Positions 51,373 through 59,683 of a stretch of DNA of 64,000 nucleotides are shown here, piece by piece. The DNA is from an uncultured Ruminococcus sp. (GTDB lineage Bacteria; Bacillota; Clostridia; Oscillospirales; Ruminococcaceae): assembly GCA_900539835.1 (NCBI GenBank), contig UQDR01000004.1, positions 1-64,000 on the forward strand, in the 5' to 3' direction. Position 1 is the stretch's first letter, and the number at the start of each line of letters is the position of its first letter. Both the position numbers and the translations under genes were made by a program. Under the pieces are notes generated by a model that made no database searches, was not told where the DNA came from, and saw only the letters and a program-made list of their open reading frames with translations.

Positions 51373-51576
51373 TTACTCACCAATATGAGCATTCAGTTTT
51401 TCAACAAGATCGTTTACGTCAACGCCATGAACCATACAAGCCTGTTCCAATGACTCTCCTCTTGATGACGGGCAATGAAGACAATGCATTCCCATCTCCA
51501 TAAAATACTCTGCTGTTGAAGGATCGTGATCCATAATATCTCCGATAATTGTATCCTTTGTTACTTTAAATGCCAT
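51373..51576 (-). CDS. DUF1858 redox-disulfide domain protein
   Basis: A 67-residue protein consisting of one DUF1858 domain: TIIGDIMDHDPSTAEYFMEM, a CxxC pair in GMHCLHCPSS, and SLEQACMVHGVDVNDLVEKL. The domain occurs alone or fused to hybrid-cluster proteins and may act as a thiol redox or metal-handling unit. RBS AAAGGAG. Monocistronic with its own terminator. Confidence 0.93.
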   Translation of the reverse strand: MAFKVTKDTIIGDIMDHDPSTAEYFMEMGMHCLHCPSSRGESLEQACMVHGVDVNDLVEKLNAHIGE

Positions 51577-51673
51577 TTATAACACTCCTTTTTCTTACAA
51601 ACCATCAAATTTTAATTTGCTATTAGTTATATTATAACCAATTATCATTAAAATTGCAATAGCTTTTCTAAAA

Positions 51674-51713
51674 AAAGCAAAAAAGAAAGCTGTCCGGAAA
51701 ATGAACAGCTTTC
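51674..51713 (-). terminator. Terminator of the zinc-ribbon gene
   Basis: Stem GAAAGCTGT (51685-51693) / ACAGCTTTC (51705-51713), followed on the minus strand by a long TTTTTTGCTTTTTT tract. Confidence 0.85.
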
Positions 51714-51719
51714 AATTAA

Positions 51720-51998
51720 TTAGCCTTCTTCTTTCATCTTTGCAAAGCACTCGCTGCAATAAACAGGTCTGTCCTCTCTTGGCTTGAAAGGAATTACTGC
51801 TTCGCCGCCGCAAGCTGCACAAGTTGCTGTATATGTCTGTCTTTCAGCCTTTGACGCATTCTTTCTTGCGTCACGGCAAGCCTTGCATCTCTGAGGCTCA
51901 TTCTCAAAGCCTTTTTCTGCATAGAATTCTTGCTCGCCTGCTGTAAATACGAACTCGTTTCCGCATTCTTTGCACACTAATGTCTTGTCTTCGTACAT
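51720..51998 (-). CDS. Zinc-ribbon protein with four CxxC motifs
   Basis: A 92-residue cytosolic protein with CKEC (9-12), CKAC (38-41), CAAC (60-63) and CSEC (81-84), enough for two zinc sites. The N-terminal half (CKECGNEFVFTAGEQEFYAE, KGFENEPQRCKACR) is a probable-zinc-ribbon domain, and the second half matches CxxC-type zinc-binding domains found in the same proteins across Clostridia. DNA or RNA contact is plausible; the role is unknown. RBS GTGAGG. Confidence 0.85.
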   Translation of the reverse strand: MYEDKTLVCKECGNEFVFTAGEQEFYAEKGFENEPQRCKACRDARKNASKAERQTYTATCAACGGEAVIPFKPREDRPVYCSECFAKMKEEG

Positions 51999-52025
51999 GT
52001 TTTTTACCTCACTAAAAATAAATTG

Positions 52026-52095
52026 TGCCCAGCTGGATTTGCACCAACACCTTTGCCTGTTTTCAGCAACGCTCTGCTATTAAGCTACATGGCCA
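52026..52095 (-). pseudogene. Degenerate tRNA-like element
   Basis: The minus strand between the sigma-factor stop and the zinc-ribbon gene folds like a tRNA. A D-arm GCTT / GAGC, an anticodon-type stem TTGCT / GGCAA and a T-arm GTTGG-TGCAAAT-CCAGC are all in the right order. The acceptor has only six pairs (TGGCCA / TGGGCA) with one mismatch, the T-loop is TGCAAAT instead of TTCRANT, position 33 is not T and there is no CCA. It is either a decayed tRNA gene or a tRNA-shaped mRNA element. Confidence 0.5.
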
Positions 52096-52105
52096 TACAA
52101 TGCTT

Positions 52106-52708
52106 TTATTCACGACCCGATCTCAAAACTGATTTTAATTTTCGTCTTACCCTCTGCATTGCATTGTCCACTGTCTTAAGCGGCACATTTAAATCTAATG
52201 CTATCTGGTTATAAGCCAAACCTGTTAAAAACAATTGAAATACCCGCCATTCCTGCTCTGAAAGTGCAGAAATAATTTTATCATAAATTTCTTCCAGCCG
52301 TTCTTTTTCAACCACAATATTTTCGGGAATATCCGAAGGGTCATGAATATCCTCCCCGGGCATTTCTCCGATCTCCCCTTTGGTGATAGAAGTTCTTTTA
52401 TTTAAAGCTGAAAGCATTTTATTTCTTATGCAAACGTTAGCATAGGTTGAAAACTTAACGTCACGGCTTTTATCATAAGAGTCAACAGCACACAGCAAAC
52501 CCACAAACCCCTCCTGTGCCAGATCCTCGCACATTTCAGGAGCATATTTTTTCGCTCTTGCTTCAATTGAACAAATATATCTTGAAATCAATTCTGCCGC
52601 TGCGTTTTTATTGTTCTTGGCTGTTACAGCCAAAAGCTCATCAGAATAATCTGAAAAAGCAAATAAGTTTTCCTTTTCCACAGCTTTTAACTCACCGTCC
52701 GAATGCAT
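52106..52708 (-). CDS. sigH: Sigma-70 family factor, SigH (Spo0H)-like
   Basis: A 200-residue sigma factor. Region 2 is seen in ELISRYICSIEARAKKYAPE, DLAQEGFVGLLCAVDSYDKS and KFSTYANVCIRNKMLSALNK; the region 4 helix-turn-helix is LAYNQIALDLNVPLKTVDNA. Length and composition fit SigH, which starts sporulation transcription in Firmicutes. The promoter at 52722-52750 would leave only a few bases before ATG 52708; an internal GTG at 52681 with GGACGGTGAG ahead is an alternative start, shortening the protein by 9 residues. Confidence 0.85.
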   Translation of the reverse strand: MHSDGELKAVEKENLFAFSDYSDELLAVTAKNNKNAAAELISRYICSIEARAKKYAPEMCEDLAQEGFVGLLCAVDSYDKSRDVKFSTYANVCIRNKMLSALNKRTSITKGEIGEMPGEDIHDPSDIPENIVVEKERLEEIYDKIISALSEQEWRVFQLFLTGLAYNQIALDLNVPLKTVDNAMQRVRRKLKSVLRSGRE

Positions 52709-52721
52709 TTACATATTTTAT

Positions 52722-52750
52722 ATAATATCACAACCGCCAAAGATTGTCAA
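52722..52750 (-). promoter_or_regulatory. Promoter of the sigH-like gene
   Basis: TTGACA (52750-52745), 17-base spacer, TATTAT (52727-52722), a sigma-A-type promoter. Confidence 0.7.
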
Positions 52751-52855
52751 GCAAAATCGTCGCCCGTCATTATTTTTGTAACAATCTACATTTTGATGCT
52801 AGCTCTTATGGTAATATTGCATAATAACGGCGTCAACAAATCATCTTAAATCGAC

Positions 52856-53413
52856 TTAAATCTTGCAATATTCTTTTCTTCCTGATTCAAATATATCTCC
52901 GCCAAAGCAATCATTAGCAACAACAAGCGGAAAATCTTCAACATATAACTTTTTCACAGACTCACATCCCAGATCTTCAAAAGCTATAACTTCACATGAT
53001 TTAATACAGTTGCTTGCCAAAGCTCCGCAGCCGCCGACAGCACAAAGATAAATCGCCTTATTTCTCATAATGGCATCTCTCACTTCTTTTGAGCGCTCGC
53101 CTTTGCCTATCATTCCTCCAAGACCCAAATCAAGAAATCTCGGAGCAAACCTGTCCATTCTGCCTGAAGTAGTAGGCCCGCATGAACCGATAGCCTTCCC
53201 TTCCGGCGCAGGAGTCGGACCAGCATAATAAATTACTGCATCAGTCAAATCATAAGGCAGCTCTCCGTTATTATCAAGCAATTCATTTATTCTCTTGTGT
53301 GCTGCGTCACGGGATGTATATACAGTCCCTGTGAGAAAAATTTTATCACCGCACCTGAACTCACCGGCACGTTTTTTCAGCTCCTGTGCATTTACTTTAT
53401 ATACTTCCGCCAT
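52856..53413 (-). CDS. Class I fumarate hydratase beta subunit (or related tartrate dehydratase beta)
   Basis: A 185-residue C-terminal domain of two-subunit, iron-sulfur fumarase. Signature segments: GDKIFLTGTVYTSRDAAHKR, YYAGPTPAPEGKAIGSCGPT, TSGRMDRFAPRFLDLGLGGM, IGKGERSKEV and YLCAVGGCGALAS. The alpha subunit, which holds the iron-sulfur cluster and is normally encoded just upstream, is absent; ftsZ and a terminator are there instead. The alpha gene must lie elsewhere or the enzyme is orphaned. L-tartrate dehydratase beta is the main alternative. RBS GGAGG. Confidence 0.9.
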   Translation of the reverse strand: MAEVYKVNAQELKKRAGEFRCGDKIFLTGTVYTSRDAAHKRINELLDNNGELPYDLTDAVIYYAGPTPAPEGKAIGSCGPTTSGRMDRFAPRFLDLGLGGMIGKGERSKEVRDAIMRNKAIYLCAVGGCGALASNCIKSCEVIAFEDLGCESVKKLYVEDFPLVVANDCFGGDIFESGRKEYCKI

Positions 53414-53431
53414 AAAGCGACAACCTCCGTT

Positions 53432-53468
53432 TTAAACAAAAAAGCGAACCTAAAAGCGGTTCGCTTTT
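53432..53468 (-). terminator. Terminator after ftsZ
   Basis: Stem AAAAGCGAACC (53440-53450) / GGTTCGCTTTT (53458-53468), with a TTTTTTG tract on the minus strand. Confidence 0.85.
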
Positions 53469-53481
53469 GAAATGCAAATAA

Positions 53482-54594
53482 TTATTTATTCTTGAAGATA
53501 TTAAAAATATCATCGTAATAATTTGGATTATCAGCAGCCTTAACTCCTGCCTTATGCATAGCTTCTGCATCTGCCTGTGCATTCTGTGTATAGTTTGCTG
53601 AAAGTGACGCTCTATTAGCAGCCATAGGCTTTCCGCCGTTACCGTCAAAATCAGCAGCAATAACAGTTACATATACCTCGTCATTAGCGTTAGAATCATA
53701 GCCGTTACCAAAGATAATTTCAGCATCAGGATCAACAGCCTCAGTAATTGCATTTGTCAATGCGTCAATTTCATCAACAACAATATCTTCTGACATTGTA
53801 ATGTTAACAAGCAATCTCTTTGCTCCCTTGATAGAAGTTTCGAGAAGATCGCTGGCAATAACCTGTGAAACAACATCCTGAACCTTATCCTTGCCTGTTC
53901 CATGACCGATAGCCATATGAGCAAAGCCTGCATTCTTTATAATTGTAGTGATATCAGCAAAGTCAACGTTGATATCATCATGTCTTGTGATAATTTCAGC
54001 AATTGAAATAACGTCTGTCTTAAGTACCTCATCAGCAAGAGTATATGACTGACGCATTGTCAACTTCTGATCTCCTGTAAGAAGATTCTGGTTAGGAATT
54101 ACAATGAGAGCGTCAACATGCTCAAGAAGCTGTTCAATACCCTTTTCTGCCTTTTCCATTTTCTTAGGACCTTCAAATTTAAAAGGCTTGGTAACAACTG
54201 CAACAGTAAGCTTTTCCATCTCCTGTGCAATCTGTGCAACAACAGGAGCAGCTCCTGTACCTGTTCCGCCGCCCATACCGGCAGTAACGAATACCATGTC
54301 AGCATCCTTAATAACCTCAGCAATTTCTTCCTTGCTTTCCTGAGCGGAAGCCTCGCCGATTTCAGGCTTTGCACCTGCACCCAATCCATGTGTAAGCTTT
54401 GCGCCGATCTGTATTTTTTCAGTAGCTCTTGAATTCTTCAAAGCCTGAATATCAGTATTAATAGCAATATAATCAACATTACCCTCAATGCCTGCGCAAG
54501 CGATACAGTTAAGTGCGTTTCCGCCGCCGCCGCCGACGCCGATAACCTTGATTTTTGCTCCTTCCATTGGAGCTTCTACATATTCATATGACAT
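53482..54594 (-). CDS. ftsZ: Cell division protein FtsZ
   Basis: A 370-residue tubulin-like GTPase that forms the division ring. Motifs: IKVIGVGGGGGNALN, VDYIAINTDIQALKNS, the tubulin signature GGGTGTGAAPVVAQIA, NQNLLTGDQKLTMRQSYTLA and NVDFADITTIIKNAG. The linker is short, and the C-terminal peptide reads YYDDIFNIFKNK, which differs from the usual IPAFLRRR-like tail. ATG 54594 (MSYEYVEAP) follows AGGAGGA; the extension to 54624 has no site. It has its own promoter (54685-54713) and no ftsA in front, as in many Clostridia. Confidence 0.97.
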   Translation of the reverse strand: MSYEYVEAPMEGAKIKVIGVGGGGGNALNCIACAGIEGNVDYIAINTDIQALKNSRATEKIQIGAKLTHGLGAGAKPEIGEASAQESKEEIAEVIKDADMVFVTAGMGGGTGTGAAPVVAQIAQEMEKLTVAVVTKPFKFEGPKKMEKAEKGIEQLLEHVDALIVIPNQNLLTGDQKLTMRQSYTLADEVLKTDVISIAEIITRHDDINVDFADITTIIKNAGFAHMAIGHGTGKDKVQDVVSQVIASDLLETSIKGAKRLLVNITMSEDIVVDEIDALTNAITEAVDPDAEIIFGNGYDSNANDEVYVTVIAADFDGNGGKPMAANRASLSANYTQNAQADAEAMHKAGVKAADNPNYYDDIFNIFKNK

Positions 54595-54684
54595 TTGACA
54601 TCCTCCTATTTTAGCTTTCTCCATTATTTCATATATATTCTCGGCAAAAAGCCTTTAAATTCATATAGAAATAGACATATTAAT

Positions 54685-54713
54685 ATATTATCACAAATAC
54701 GACTAAATGTAAA
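54685..54713 (-). promoter_or_regulatory. Promoter of ftsZ
   Basis: TTTACA (54713-54708), 17-base spacer, TAATAT (54690-54685), within the very AT-rich 290-base gap between ftsQ and ftsZ. Confidence 0.65.
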
Positions 54714-54886
54714 GTAATTTTATAAACTATCTCTTAATATTATATTAATATTATATAAATGCCGAATTTATGATAATATAATTGTTAATAATACACTAAT
54801 CCACATTTTATTCAGGATTTATTTAATTTGATGATATTTTTATTTTAAAAATTAAATCACTTTGCTTTTTAATATAATTATTATGT

Positions 54887-55855
54887 TCACTGCCAGCCGT
54901 TATAATCACCGTTTTCATCAACTGACTGTTCAGTCTCAGTATATCCTAAATCACTTACTTCAGCTGAGCTTTCATCTGTATTTTCCTCTTCATTTGCTGT
55001 CTTTTCTGACTTAGAATCATCTTTAGACGCCTTTGACGAATTGTTATCGGGAATTGCAGAAATACCGCTGTTCACACCGTTATACCTGAGTGTTCCCTTA
55101 AAGTTGTCAGAAAGCTTTTCATCAATTACAGCCTTTATATATTTCAGCTTATAATCCATGTCTACAGAGCTTCCGATATAAATTTTAATTTTTCCGTTGT
55201 AATTTAAAATAATATCTGTTCTGTCACTAAGATCAATGCTCGTTATCTTTTTTAAACCAAGCTCATCAGCCTGCTTTATAAGATCATTAAAAATCTTTGT
55301 TTTCAATGTGTCTTTTGTTTCAAGCTTGCTGCCAGGATTAAGACTGTTCAGCTCCAATCCTTTAACAAGAGGAATCCCCTTTGTTTTGACATCATTTGCA
55401 CATTCAAGCAGCTTTCCTGATTTTGAAACTACATAATATTTTCCGTTAAATTCAACATCAGCCGCCTTTTGTGCCTCAGTAACGCTCACAATCAGTTTAG
55501 AGGGATATTTTTTCTTTACGCTGACATCCTCAACATAAACAAGATATTTTTTTAATCTTTCAGCAATCACATCCGTATCAGTTCTCATAAGATTCCCCTC
55601 GCCTGATACGCCGCCGACAACAAGGATCTGCTCGTTAGTATAAAGTGTTACTCCCTTGATCTCAACATTTTCAGGTCCGTATCTGAAAAACACGGTCATA
55701 CAAAGTATTAGCAAAATAACAAAAGCCACAACCACTGCAATAGCATAGTAAGCTCTTAAATTATTTCTGCGTTTTTTTCTGTTGACTTTAACACGCTGAC
55801 CGTTTATCGTTTTATATTCTCCCGTGTCATTATATGATTTTACAACATCTTTCAT
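54887..55855 (-). CDS. ftsQ: Cell division protein FtsQ/DivIB
   Basis: A 322-residue bitopic protein that links the septal synthase to the divisome. A basic cytoplasmic tail (VKVNRKKRRNNLRAYY) and one membrane helix (about 36-58) precede the POTRA domain (VEIKGVTLYTNEQILVVGGV) and the beta domain (KKYPSKLIVSVTEAQKAADV, then YVVSKSGKLLECA). The last 60 residues are a Ser/Asp/Glu-rich tail typical of Gram-positive DivIB. RBS GAAGGAA. It follows murA by 32 bases. Confidence 0.92.
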   Translation of the reverse strand: MKDVVKSYNDTGEYKTINGQRVKVNRKKRRNNLRAYYAIAVVVAFVILLILCMTVFFRYGPENVEIKGVTLYTNEQILVVGGVSGEGNLMRTDTDVIAERLKKYLVYVEDVSVKKKYPSKLIVSVTEAQKAADVEFNGKYYVVSKSGKLLECANDVKTKGIPLVKGLELNSLNPGSKLETKDTLKTKIFNDLIKQADELGLKKITSIDLSDRTDIILNYNGKIKIYIGSSVDMDYKLKYIKAVIDEKLSDNFKGTLRYNGVNSGISAIPDNNSSKASKDDSKSEKTANEEENTDESSAEVSDLGYTETEQSVDENGDYNGWQ

Positions 55856-55887
55856 TTATATCGTTCCTTCTATAGTAATGCTTAAAT

Positions 55888-57141
55888 TCAGAATCTGCTG
55901 ATTTTTGCACCTACTGAATTAAGCTGATTTTCAATATCTTCATATCCTCTGTCAATCAGCTTTATATTTGACAATATAGTTTCTCCGTCAGCCGCAAGAG
56001 CCGCAATAACCAATGCTGCTCCACCCCTCAGATCAGTAGCGATCACATTTGCTCCAAAAAGCTTTTTGACGCCCTCAACAACAGCAACCTTGCCCTCAAC
56101 TTTGATGTCTGCACCCATTCTAACAAGCTCATCAACGTGTCTATATCTGTTTTCAAAGATATTTTCCACAATAACGCTTGTTCCTTGCGCCTTAGTCAGA
56201 GCCGCCATTACAATAGCCTGAGCATCTGTAGGAAATCCCGGATAAGGCATTGTCCTTATGGTTTTAACAGCCTTTAGGCTTTTCTTTCCGTTAAGATAAA
56301 TATTATCTTCATATGCGAAAACACCGCATCCCATTTGTTCAAAAACAGGAAGCACAGCGTCAATATCCTGAGGTCTGCTGTTTTTCAGTGTAATTTCGCC
56401 GCCGGTAATTGCCGCCGCTCCTAAAAGCGTGCAGGCAACGATTCTGTCAGGCATAACACTATACTCACAGCCATGAAGCTCTTTTACTCCTGTTATATAA
56501 ATAACACTTCCGCCCTGTCCGCTTATTCTTGCTCCGCAAGCATTAAGAAAGCCCGCTAAATCTGATATTTCCGGCTCTCTTGCAGCATTATATATTACCG
56601 TGTCGCCTTTGGCAAGACATGCCGCAAGCATTATATTTTCAGTTGCCCCAACAGAAGGGAAAGACAAATTTATCTTTGCACCCTTCAGCCCCTTAGGACA
56701 TGTGCAGTCAAGAACACCATATTCTTCTTTTATAACAACGCCCATTTGCCTAAGTGCTGATATGTGCATATCAATGGGACGTGGTCCAAGCTCACAACCT
56801 CCCGGAAAAGAAAGCGAACATCTTCCCAATCTGCCCAAAATTGCACCCAAAAATACAATGGATGATCTCATTTCACGCATTAATCCATCAGGCACATAAC
56901 TTTTTGATATATCTGAGGAATTGACTACTACAGTGTTTCCCTCAAAGCTGCATGAACAGCCCAGACAGCTTAGAATTCTGCAAGCCGCAAAAACATCTGA
57001 AAGCCTCGGACAATTATGTAATGTCACTTCGCCCTTTGAAAGCACACAGGCCGAAAGCAGCGGCAGTGCGCTGTTCTTTGCTCCCTGCACTGAGATCTCA
57101 CCGTTAATTCGCTTTTCGCCTTCTATTCTAAGCCTTTGCAT
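55888..57141 (-). CDS. murA: UDP-N-acetylglucosamine 1-carboxyvinyltransferase
   Basis: A 417-residue enzyme adding enolpyruvate to UDP-GlcNAc, the first committed step of peptidoglycan synthesis. It shows EGEKRINGEISVQGAKNSAL, the active-site Cys in SFPGGCELGPRPIDMHI (the fosfomycin target Cys is present), SFPSVGATENIMLAACLAKG, YPGFPTDAQAIVMAALTKAQ and TDLRGGAALVIAALAADG. ATG 57141 follows AAGGGAGAG; the extension to 57171 has no site. Confidence 0.96.
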   Translation of the reverse strand: MQRLRIEGEKRINGEISVQGAKNSALPLLSACVLSKGEVTLHNCPRLSDVFAACRILSCLGCSCSFEGNTVVVNSSDISKSYVPDGLMREMRSSIVFLGAILGRLGRCSLSFPGGCELGPRPIDMHISALRQMGVVIKEEYGVLDCTCPKGLKGAKINLSFPSVGATENIMLAACLAKGDTVIYNAAREPEISDLAGFLNACGARISGQGGSVIYITGVKELHGCEYSVMPDRIVACTLLGAAAITGGEITLKNSRPQDIDAVLPVFEQMGCGVFAYEDNIYLNGKKSLKAVKTIRTMPYPGFPTDAQAIVMAALTKAQGTSVIVENIFENRYRHVDELVRMGADIKVEGKVAVVEGVKKLFGANVIATDLRGGAALVIAALAADGETILSNIKLIDRGYEDIENQLNSVGAKISRF

Positions 57142-57258
57142 AAAGCTTCTCTCCCTTACAAAGAAATTCATAAACTATATTATGCATTTCCTTACATATA
57201 GGTGAAAAACCTTATAATTTAGCAATGATACAACTTAAATAATTGACCTCGCAGCTTC

Positions 57259-58395
57259 TTAAGCCGTATATATTAATGGTTTAATTGCATTGTAAATTCT
57301 GTCGTCAGTATCTCTGATATTAAGAGCCGCCGCATTCTCAGATAATCTCTCCAGCTTTTCAGGCTCGCTTATCAGCTCACTCACTTTATCAATAATAGTG
57401 TTTTCTTTCAAATCCTTTTCTTCAAAAACAAATCCTGCCCCTGCGTTCTGCAATACCATGCCGTTGTGATACTGATGATTTTCAGCAACCATAGGCGACG
57501 GGATTAGAATTGCTCCCCTTCCCACTGCTTCAAGCTCTGCCAAAGTACTTGCGCCGCACCTTGTAATAACAAGATCTGCTGCCGCCATACAAAGCGGCAT
57601 ATTTATATAATCCTTAATAATAAGCCTTTTGTTTGCCTTTATATTTACACCCTGTTCTTCAAGGCTTTCAACATAGTTTGAATAGCCTGCATAAGTACCA
57701 TATGAATGAATGTGATTTACTTTCACATTATTATCCTGATACCACTTAAGAAGCCTTGCTATATTTTCATTAAGCACTCTTGCACCCAAGCTACCGCCTG
57801 ACGAAAGAATACAAATCTCATTTTCAGCAAAGCCAAGCTCGCTTTTAGCCTCTGCTTTTGATTTAAGCTCAAACGCTTTTCTTACAGGAAGCCCCGTAAC
57901 CACAGTTTTTGACATCACAGACGCCTCAAGATTTTTTGTTTCCTTTACAGTAAGCATTATTTTATTCACTTTTTTTGAAAGAAGCTTTGTTGTTACTCCT
58001 GCAAAAGCATTCGCCTCATGGATTGCAGTTTTTATGCCCATCTGTGCCGCTTTTCTGACAATGGGCCCCGAAACATATCCACCCGTACCAATAACTAAAT
58101 CAGGCTTAAAATCCTTTATGATTTTCTTAGCCTGTTTCCCTGTACTGCAAAGATAATAAAGTGCCTTTACATTTCTTTTTATATTCTGTGCATTAAGCTT
58201 TCGCTGAAACCCCTCAACCATAATAGGTTCAAAGCGATAACCGTTTTGAGGTATAAGCTTAGCTTCCAGCTTGTTGGGATTTCCCGCAAAGCAAAACTCT
58301 GCGTCAGGATGATGTAATTTTATAATTTCAGCGATTGCAAGAGCAGGATTTACATGACCTGCCGTTCCTCCGCCTGCAAGTAAAACTCTAAGCAT
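57259..58395 (-). CDS. murG: UDP-GlcNAc-lipid I N-acetylglucosaminyltransferase
   Basis: A 378-residue GT28 enzyme converting lipid I to lipid II at the inner membrane face. Signatures: LLAGGGTAGHVNPALAIAEI, VIGTGGYVSGPIVRKAAQMG, IHEANAFAGVTTKLLSK, SSGGSLGARVLNENI, ITRCGASTLAELEAVGRGAI and PSPMVAENHQYHNG. All G-loops and the donor-binding Glu/Gln residues are present. It lies 37 bases behind ftsW. Confidence 0.96.
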   Translation of the reverse strand: MLRVLLAGGGTAGHVNPALAIAEIIKLHHPDAEFCFAGNPNKLEAKLIPQNGYRFEPIMVEGFQRKLNAQNIKRNVKALYYLCSTGKQAKKIIKDFKPDLVIGTGGYVSGPIVRKAAQMGIKTAIHEANAFAGVTTKLLSKKVNKIMLTVKETKNLEASVMSKTVVTGLPVRKAFELKSKAEAKSELGFAENEICILSSGGSLGARVLNENIARLLKWYQDNNVKVNHIHSYGTYAGYSNYVESLEEQGVNIKANKRLIIKDYINMPLCMAAADLVITRCGASTLAELEAVGRGAILIPSPMVAENHQYHNGMVLQNAGAGFVFEEKDLKENTIIDKVSELISEPEKLERLSENAAALNIRDTDDRIYNAIKPLIYTA

Positions 58396-58432
58396 TTAAA
58401 ATTGTCCTCTCATATCAGGATTAATTAAAAAT

Positions 58433-59662
58433 TTATCTCGGTATATTGCTCTGTCTTGATATATTAAGTAAGATTCCTACTTCAGCAAGCTGAAGCATAA
58501 GCGCTGTACCTCCATAGCTGAAAAACGGAAGCGAAATACCCGTATTAGGAAACGCATTGCAGGCAACAGCAATATTCAGCAAAGCCTGCGACCCGATTTG
58601 CATAACGATTCCGACAGCAATAAGCATTCCGAATCTGTCCTTAGCCCTTGACGCAATATAGAATCCTCTTATAATAAACATCAAAAACAGAAAGATTACT
58701 ACCAATGCTCCCACAAATCCCAGCTCTTCGCAGATAACTGAGAATATAAAATCGTTCTGTGATTCAGGAAGATAAAGATATTTTTGTCTTGACTCACCGA
58801 ATCCAAGTCCGAACAACCCACCGGAGCCTATGGCAAGAAGCCCCTGATAGGTCTGAGCCGTATCACCTCTAATGTCAGACAGCGGATCCTGCCAGCTTTG
58901 AAATCTTGTAGTAATATATGAAAACTTATCGCTTCCCGAAATAATAATTACAAGCACTAAAAGCAGCGCCGCCGCTGCTCCGCAGCCTATAAAAATCCAA
59001 AATGACTTTCTCGGAATTCCGCTTACAAACATCATTGTAATACCGATTAAAACTACAAGCATAACTGCTGAAATATGTCTTTGAAGCGCCAAGACTCCGC
59101 AAACAAGTATCAAAATTGCCGCAAATGGCACAATACAATATTTCATTTTCTTATATTTCGGGAAATTAACCGCCATTATGTATGCAAAAATTATAATAAA
59201 CGTAATTTTCAAAAGCTCAGAAGGCTGAAACTGAATCGGGCCGATTTCAAGCCAACGGTTTGCGTCTGCCGTGGATATTCCGAAAAGTGCCGTGTAAAGC
59301 GTTATGCCAAATGTAGCGAAAAACGAAATATATGCTACTTTAGTATTCTGAAAGAAATGATAGTCGATCGTTGAAATAACGAGCATTGCGATTACGCCTA
59401 CTCCGCCGAAAAGCGCCTGTCTTTTCAGATAAAAATATCCGTCGCCCTTTTCATATATGCTTGTCGCATAGCTCGCAGAAAACATCATTGTTATTCCGAA
59501 TACCAAAAGCACAAGAACAAGTATTAAAAAAGGTTTGTCTATTTCGCTCAAGATAAATCTGAAATTAAGGGATTTTCTTGCCTGAGCCACAGGCTGAGTT
59601 CGCTGTGGACGGCTGTGAACAATGCTCCCGTCACGCTGACGTCTTGAACCCTTATCTGCCAA
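58433..59662 (-). CDS. ftsW: Peptidoglycan polymerase FtsW (SEDS family)
   Basis: A 409-residue membrane protein with about ten helices. SEDS motifs: FMIMFSASYAT-type first helix (here GITMMFSASYATSIYEKGDG), LEIGPIQFQPSELLKITFII with the catalytic-site region, LGFGESRQKYLYLPESQNDF and GISLPFFSYGGTALMLQLAE. The start is TTG 59662, 7 bases after GGGAGG. The N-terminal 30 residues are basic and disordered. It polymerises lipid II with a partner penicillin-binding protein, probably the one at the right edge. Confidence 0.95.
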   Translation of the reverse strand: MADKGSRRQRDGSIVHSRPQRTQPVAQARKSLNFRFILSEIDKPFLILVLVLLVFGITMMFSASYATSIYEKGDGYFYLKRQALFGGVGVIAMLVISTIDYHFFQNTKVAYISFFATFGITLYTALFGISTADANRWLEIGPIQFQPSELLKITFIIIFAYIMAVNFPKYKKMKYCIVPFAAILILVCGVLALQRHISAVMLVVLIGITMMFVSGIPRKSFWIFIGCGAAAALLLVLVIIISGSDKFSYITTRFQSWQDPLSDIRGDTAQTYQGLLAIGSGGLFGLGFGESRQKYLYLPESQNDFIFSVICEELGFVGALVVIFLFLMFIIRGFYIASRAKDRFGMLIAVGIVMQIGSQALLNIAVACNAFPNTGISLPFFSYGGTALMLQLAEVGILLNISRQSNIPR

Positions 59663-59683
59663 AATAAAACCTCCCTTTTTACA

